From Roseiarcus sp963774195 (GTDB taxonomy: Bacteria > Pseudomonadota > Alphaproteobacteria > Rhizobiales > Beijerinckiaceae): DNA of 64,000 nucleotides. The stretch lies in assembly GCA_963774195.1 (NCBI GenBank), contig CAVZDY010000001.1, positions 310,001-374,000 on the forward strand, in the 5' to 3' direction. The notes beneath the pieces were generated by a model. That model did no database searches, was not told the DNA's origin, and saw only the letters and a program-made list of their open reading frames with translations. Both the position numbers and the translations under genes were made by a program. Positions 61,077 to 64,000 of this stretch are shown piece after piece (position 1 is the first letter of the stretch; each line of letters opens with the position of its first letter).

Positions 61077-61490
61077 ATGCTCAAGGAATTCCGCGAGTTC
61101 GCGATGCGTGGCAATGTCGTCGATCTCGCCATCGGCGTGATCATCGGCGCAGCCTTCAGCAGGATCGTCGATTCCCTGGTGAACGACATCATCATGCCGA
61201 TCATCGGCGCGTTGGGCGGCGCCGATTTCTCCAACTATTTCTTCGGCCTGTCGCACGCCGTGACGGCCGGCAATCTGACCGACGCCAGGAAGCAGGGCCC
61301 GGTCTTTGCCTACGGCAATTTCGTCACCGTTCTCGTCAATTTCCTCATCATCGCCGCCGTCCTCTTCCTGGTCGTCAAGGCGATCAACACGATGAAGCAC
61401 CCAGCTCCGGCGGCTCCGGCCGCGCCGCTCCCGCCGAAGGATGAAGTCGTGTTGCTCACCCAGATCCGCGACGCGCTCGTCGAGCGCTGA
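61077..61490 (+). CDS. mscL: Large-conductance mechanosensitive channel
   Basis: Pentameric inner-membrane channel that opens on osmotic downshock. 137 residues: MLKEFREFAMRGNVVDLAIG, the pore helix AIGVIIGAAFSRIVDSLVND, periplasmic loop, second helix FVTVLVNFLIIAAVLFLVVK, and a Pro/Ala linker to the C-terminal helix (DEVVLLTQIRDAL). Normal length; GGAGG six to seven bases before the start. Confidence 0.96.
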   Translation: MLKEFREFAMRGNVVDLAIGVIIGAAFSRIVDSLVNDIIMPIIGALGGADFSNYFFGLSHAVTAGNLTDARKQGPVFAYGNFVTVLVNFLIIAAVLFLVVKAINTMKHPAPAAPAAPLPPKDEVVLLTQIRDALVER

Positions 61491-61567
61491 ACCCGCGGGC
61501 GAAAACGCGACGCGAATTTTGCGCTTTTCCTCTTGCGGGCCGGCGCGCGGGCGTTCATGACGCGGCC

Positions 61568-62782
61568 ATGGACTTCACATCCCTTCGAGCCGCGTCGCCC
61601 GAGTTTGATTGGCTCGAGGCGATCCAACCGGCCATGCGCGCCGTTCCCCAGAGCGGCATCGTCGAGGTGTTCAATTACGGACGCAACCGGCAGGGCCTCA
61701 TCCCGCTCTGGGTCGGCGAAGGCGACGCGCCAACCCCATCGTTCATCGCCGAGGCGGCGAAGGCCTCGCTCGACCGCGGCGAGACTTTCTACACCTACCA
61801 ACGCGGAATTCCCGAATTGCGCGAGTTGATCGCGCGCTACATGACGCGCGTCTATGGAGGGCCCGGCCGCGAATTTTCGCCCGAGCGCTTCTTCGTGACG
61901 ATCGGCGGCATGCACGCGCTCGATATTGCCGCCCGCCTCACGATCGGCCCCGGTGAGGAGGCGCTGATCCCTTCCCCCGCCTGGCCGAATTTCGCCGGCG
62001 CCGTCTCTTTGACGGGAGGCCGCGCCGTCTTCGTGCCGCTGGAGAGGGGCGCGGATCGCTGGCGTCTCGACGTCGAGCGCCTCGCCAGCGCGGTGACGCC
62101 GGCGACGCGGACCATCTTCGTCAATACGCCGGCCAATCCGACCGGCTTCGTCGCAACGCGGGAAGAAATCGAAGCGGTTCTCGCGCTCGCCCGGCGGCAC
62201 GGCCTCTGGATCATCGCCGACGAGATCTATGGCCGGCTCACCTACGAAGGCGAACGCGCGCCGTCGTTCCACGACATCATGCAGCCCGACGACAAGATCC
62301 TGTTCGTCCAGACGCTGTCGAAGAACTGGGCGATGACGGGGTGGCGGATCGGCTGGCTCGAGGCGCCGCCCGAACTCGGCGCGACGATCGAGAACCTGGT
62401 CCAATTCACGACGTCGGGGGTCCCCGTCTTCGCCCAGCGGGCCGCGGTCGCCGCGATCGAGGAGGGCGAGGCCTTCCTTAGCGGACAGATCGCGCGGATG
62501 CGGCAAGCGCGGGACATCATCACCCACGGCCTTGGAGCAACCGGCCGCGTGCGCTTTGCGACGCCGCAAGCGGCGTTCTATCTCTTCTGCGCGGTCGACG
62601 GTGAACCCGACTCGCGCGCCCTCGCGATGCGCCTGATCGACGAAGCAGGAGTTGGCGCCGCGCCCGGATCGGCCTTCGGACTGGGCGGCGAGGGCTATCT
62701 CAGACTGTGCTTCGCCCGCGCCCCGGAGGAGGTCGCCGAAGCGACACGCCGGCTGGCGCATTGGCTGACGACGTCACGCTAA
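61568..62782 (+). CDS. PLP-dependent aminotransferase, class I/II
   Basis: Fold-type I aminotransferase of the aspartate aminotransferase family, 404 residues. NTPANPTGFVATREEIEAVL, IIADEIYGRLTYEG and the PLP-binding Lys in QTLSKNWAMTGWRIGW are present; the C-terminal Arg lies in GYLRLCFARAPEEVAEA. Amino donor and acceptor cannot be told from the sequence. Confidence 0.92.
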   Translation: MDFTSLRAASPEFDWLEAIQPAMRAVPQSGIVEVFNYGRNRQGLIPLWVGEGDAPTPSFIAEAAKASLDRGETFYTYQRGIPELRELIARYMTRVYGGPGREFSPERFFVTIGGMHALDIAARLTIGPGEEALIPSPAWPNFAGAVSLTGGRAVFVPLERGADRWRLDVERLASAVTPATRTIFVNTPANPTGFVATREEIEAVLALARRHGLWIIADEIYGRLTYEGERAPSFHDIMQPDDKILFVQTLSKNWAMTGWRIGWLEAPPELGATIENLVQFTTSGVPVFAQRAAVAAIEEGEAFLSGQIARMRQARDIITHGLGATGRVRFATPQAAFYLFCAVDGEPDSRALAMRLIDEAGVGAAPGSAFGLGGEGYLRLCFARAPEEVAEATRRLAHWLTTSR

Positions 62783-62880
62783 GCAGCCCTTCGTTCGAGC
62801 GCGGCGCGAGGGTCGCGCGCCCCGGCCCTAGCCTGCGTGCGGCGCACAATCTAAGGTGAAGCGTCCGTCAGGAGATTGTC

Positions 62881-63768
62881 ATGGTCGCTCGCCCGCGTCG
62901 CAGCGTGCTCTATATGCCGGGATCCAACCCCAAGGCGCTCGCCAAAGCCCGAAGTCTTCCCGCCGACGCGATCATCATCGACCTTGAAGATTCCGTGGCG
63001 CCGGAAGCCAAGGCGGCGGCGCGCGGGCTGGCGGTCGAGGCTGTGCGGGCCGGCGGGTTCGGCGGGCGCGAAATCGTCATCCGTGTCAACGGGGTTGATA
63101 CACCCTGGGGCGCGGAGGATCTCGCCGCCGCCGTCGCAGCGGCGCCGGACGCGATCCTGCTGCCCAAGGTGGACGGCCCCGGCGCGATCATGGTCGCCGC
63201 CCGCGCGCTGCGCGAGGCGAACGCACCGACGACGACACGGCTCTGGGCGATGATGGAGACGCCGATGGCGATCCTGAGCGCCGGTTCGATCGCCGCGACG
63301 GCGGCCGACCCGGAGGCGCGGCTCGAAGTTCTGGTGATGGGCCTCAATGACCTTGCCAAGGAGACGCGCGCCCGGTTGACGCCGGGCCGCCCCGCCATGC
63401 TGAGCTGGCTGGCGACCTGCATCGCGGCGGCCCGCGCGCATGGCTGCGACATCATCGACGGCGTCTACAACGACTTCAACGACCCCATCGGCTTCAAGGC
63501 CGAGTGCGAGCAGGGCCGCGACATGGGGCTCGACGGCAAGACGCTGATCCATCCGAGCCAGCTCGACGTCTGTAACGCGACTTTCGCGCCGACCGACGCG
63601 GAGGTCGAATCCGCGCGGGCGATCATCGATGCCTTCGCCTTGCCGGAGAACGCCGGCAAAGGCGCGATCCAACTCAACGGCCGCATGGTTGAGCTCTTGC
63701 ACGCGCAGATGGCGCGCCGCACCCTGGCGGTGGCGGACGGCATCGCCGCGATGGCGGACAGGACGTAA
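62881..63768 (+). CDS. HpcH/HpaI-family CoA-ester lyase (CitE/malyl-CoA lyase-like)
   Basis: A 295-residue TIM-barrel enzyme: RRSVLYMPGSNPKALAKARS, the metal-binding IIIDLEDSVAPEAKAAAR, Arg in IVIRVNGVDTPWGAEDLAA, LWAMMETPMAILSAGSIA and KTLIHPSQLDVCNATFAP. These fit citryl/malyl-CoA lyases and malyl-CoA thioesterases. With ecm in the same window, a role in the ethylmalonyl-CoA pathway is possible, but the two genes are 18 kb apart. Confidence 0.88.
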   Translation: MVARPRRSVLYMPGSNPKALAKARSLPADAIIIDLEDSVAPEAKAAARGLAVEAVRAGGFGGREIVIRVNGVDTPWGAEDLAAAVAAAPDAILLPKVDGPGAIMVAARALREANAPTTTRLWAMMETPMAILSAGSIAATAADPEARLEVLVMGLNDLAKETRARLTPGRPAMLSWLATCIAAARAHGCDIIDGVYNDFNDPIGFKAECEQGRDMGLDGKTLIHPSQLDVCNATFAPTDAEVESARAIIDAFALPENAGKGAIQLNGRMVELLHAQMARRTLAVADGIAAMADRT

Positions 63769-63807
63769 ATCAAGCATTCGCGGGCGCGCACGAACGCCGC
63801 GCCGGTG

Positions 63808-64000
63808 CTATTGTTCGTCCTTTCTCTTGCGATAAACGACATGGCGGCGGAGAGGATCGTTCGGGCTGCGGTCTTTGTGATCGAAGTCGGCGGCGGGATC
63901 ATGCCTCATGCCGATCCGCTCCATGACGCGCCGTGAGGGCGCATTGACGGCGACCGCGTAGGAGACGATTTCCTCCAGTCCGAGCCTCCCGAAGCCGTCC
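63808..64000 (-). CDS. GNAT-family acetyltransferase, partial
   Basis: The reverse strand from the window edge reads DGFGRLGLEEIVSYAVAVN, then SRRVMERIGMRHDPAADFDH and PLRRHVVYRKRKDEQ with a stop at 63810-63808. This is the C-terminal end of a RimJ/RimL-type N-acetyltransferase (the N-x-x-S-x-x-V-M-E-R-I-G-M block is diagnostic). The rest lies outside the window. It converges with the CoA-lyase gene, 39 bp apart. Confidence 0.85.
   Translation of the reverse strand, partial: DGFGRLGLEEIVSYAVAVNAPSRRVMERIGMRHDPAADFDHKDRSPNDPLRRHVVYRKRKDEQ

Overview
The window comes from a GC-rich alphaproteobacterium of the Rhizobiales (Hyphomicrobiales) type, probably near Beijerinckiaceae/Methylocystaceae. 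I infer this from the murA-DUF2948-hisD order, the ddl-ftsQ-ftsA-ftsZ-lpxC-bamD-recN block with CtrA-type boxes, a full hopanoid locus with an hpnABCDEFG operon, a MeaA-type ethylmalonyl-CoA mutase, an alphaproteobacterial sigma-32 promoter at dnaK, and REP-like palindromes between genes. No genus can be assigned. I see no rRNA, tRNA, CRISPR array, insertion sequence or prophage.

Layout. 1-11.8 kb (reverse strand): cell envelope and division genes (ddl, ftsQ, ftsA, ftsZ, lpxC, bamD, recN, a 58-aa protein, murA, DUF2948, partial hisD). 12-15.8 kb (forward): fatty acid desaturase, HSL-type esterase, and an MhqO/MhqD-like dioxygenase-hydrolase pair. 16-35.7 kb: the hopanoid locus. It holds a forward operon (hpnL, hpnI, a 34-codon ORF, hpnK, ispH, hpnH), a reverse operon hpnA-B-C-D-E-F-G in which most neighbours overlap by ATGA, then hpnM (forward), mlaA (reverse) and hpnN (forward). 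36-43 kb: an FdhF/YdeP-type molybdoenzyme, mobB, a LysR regulator, and a bd-type quinol oxidase (cydA, cydB, small DUF2474 subunit). 43-49 kb: ethylmalonyl-CoA mutase, a 68-aa membrane protein, a 5'-truncated DUF1254/DUF1214 gene and a GH3 glycosidase. 49-52.4 kb: oxyR-katB-ankB peroxide defence. 52.4-64 kb: persulfide dioxygenase-rhodanese fusion, dapB, two DUF1330 genes, pyrF, pmtA, dnaJ, dnaK, a secreted Cys-rich protein, mscL, an aminotransferase, a CoA-ester lyase and a partial GNAT acetyltransferase.

How the genes fit together. IspH supplies isoprenoid precursors, HpnC/D/E make squalene, HpnF cyclises it, HpnH/HpnG start side-chain extension, HpnI/HpnK modify the headgroup, and HpnN (with HpnM and MlaA nearby) is expected to move lipids to the outer membrane. 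hpnJ and the methylase hpnP are not in the window.

Most unusual points. (1) At two convergent junctions in the hopanoid locus the 3' tail of a gene (hpnH; mlaA) is tandemly duplicated together with REP-like downstream DNA; a third convergent junction (after hpnN) holds a 10-bp-phased TTGAC array. (2) Five genes (ftsA, hpnE, the molybdoenzyme, ecm, katB) are each broken by one frameshift, all of the same +1 sense, which suggests a systematic sequence error. (3) Two perfect TTAA-N7-TTAA boxes precede ddl. (4) A GCAACAATC motif occurs in three intergenic regions around the molybdoenzyme/mobB/LysR/cyd cluster.
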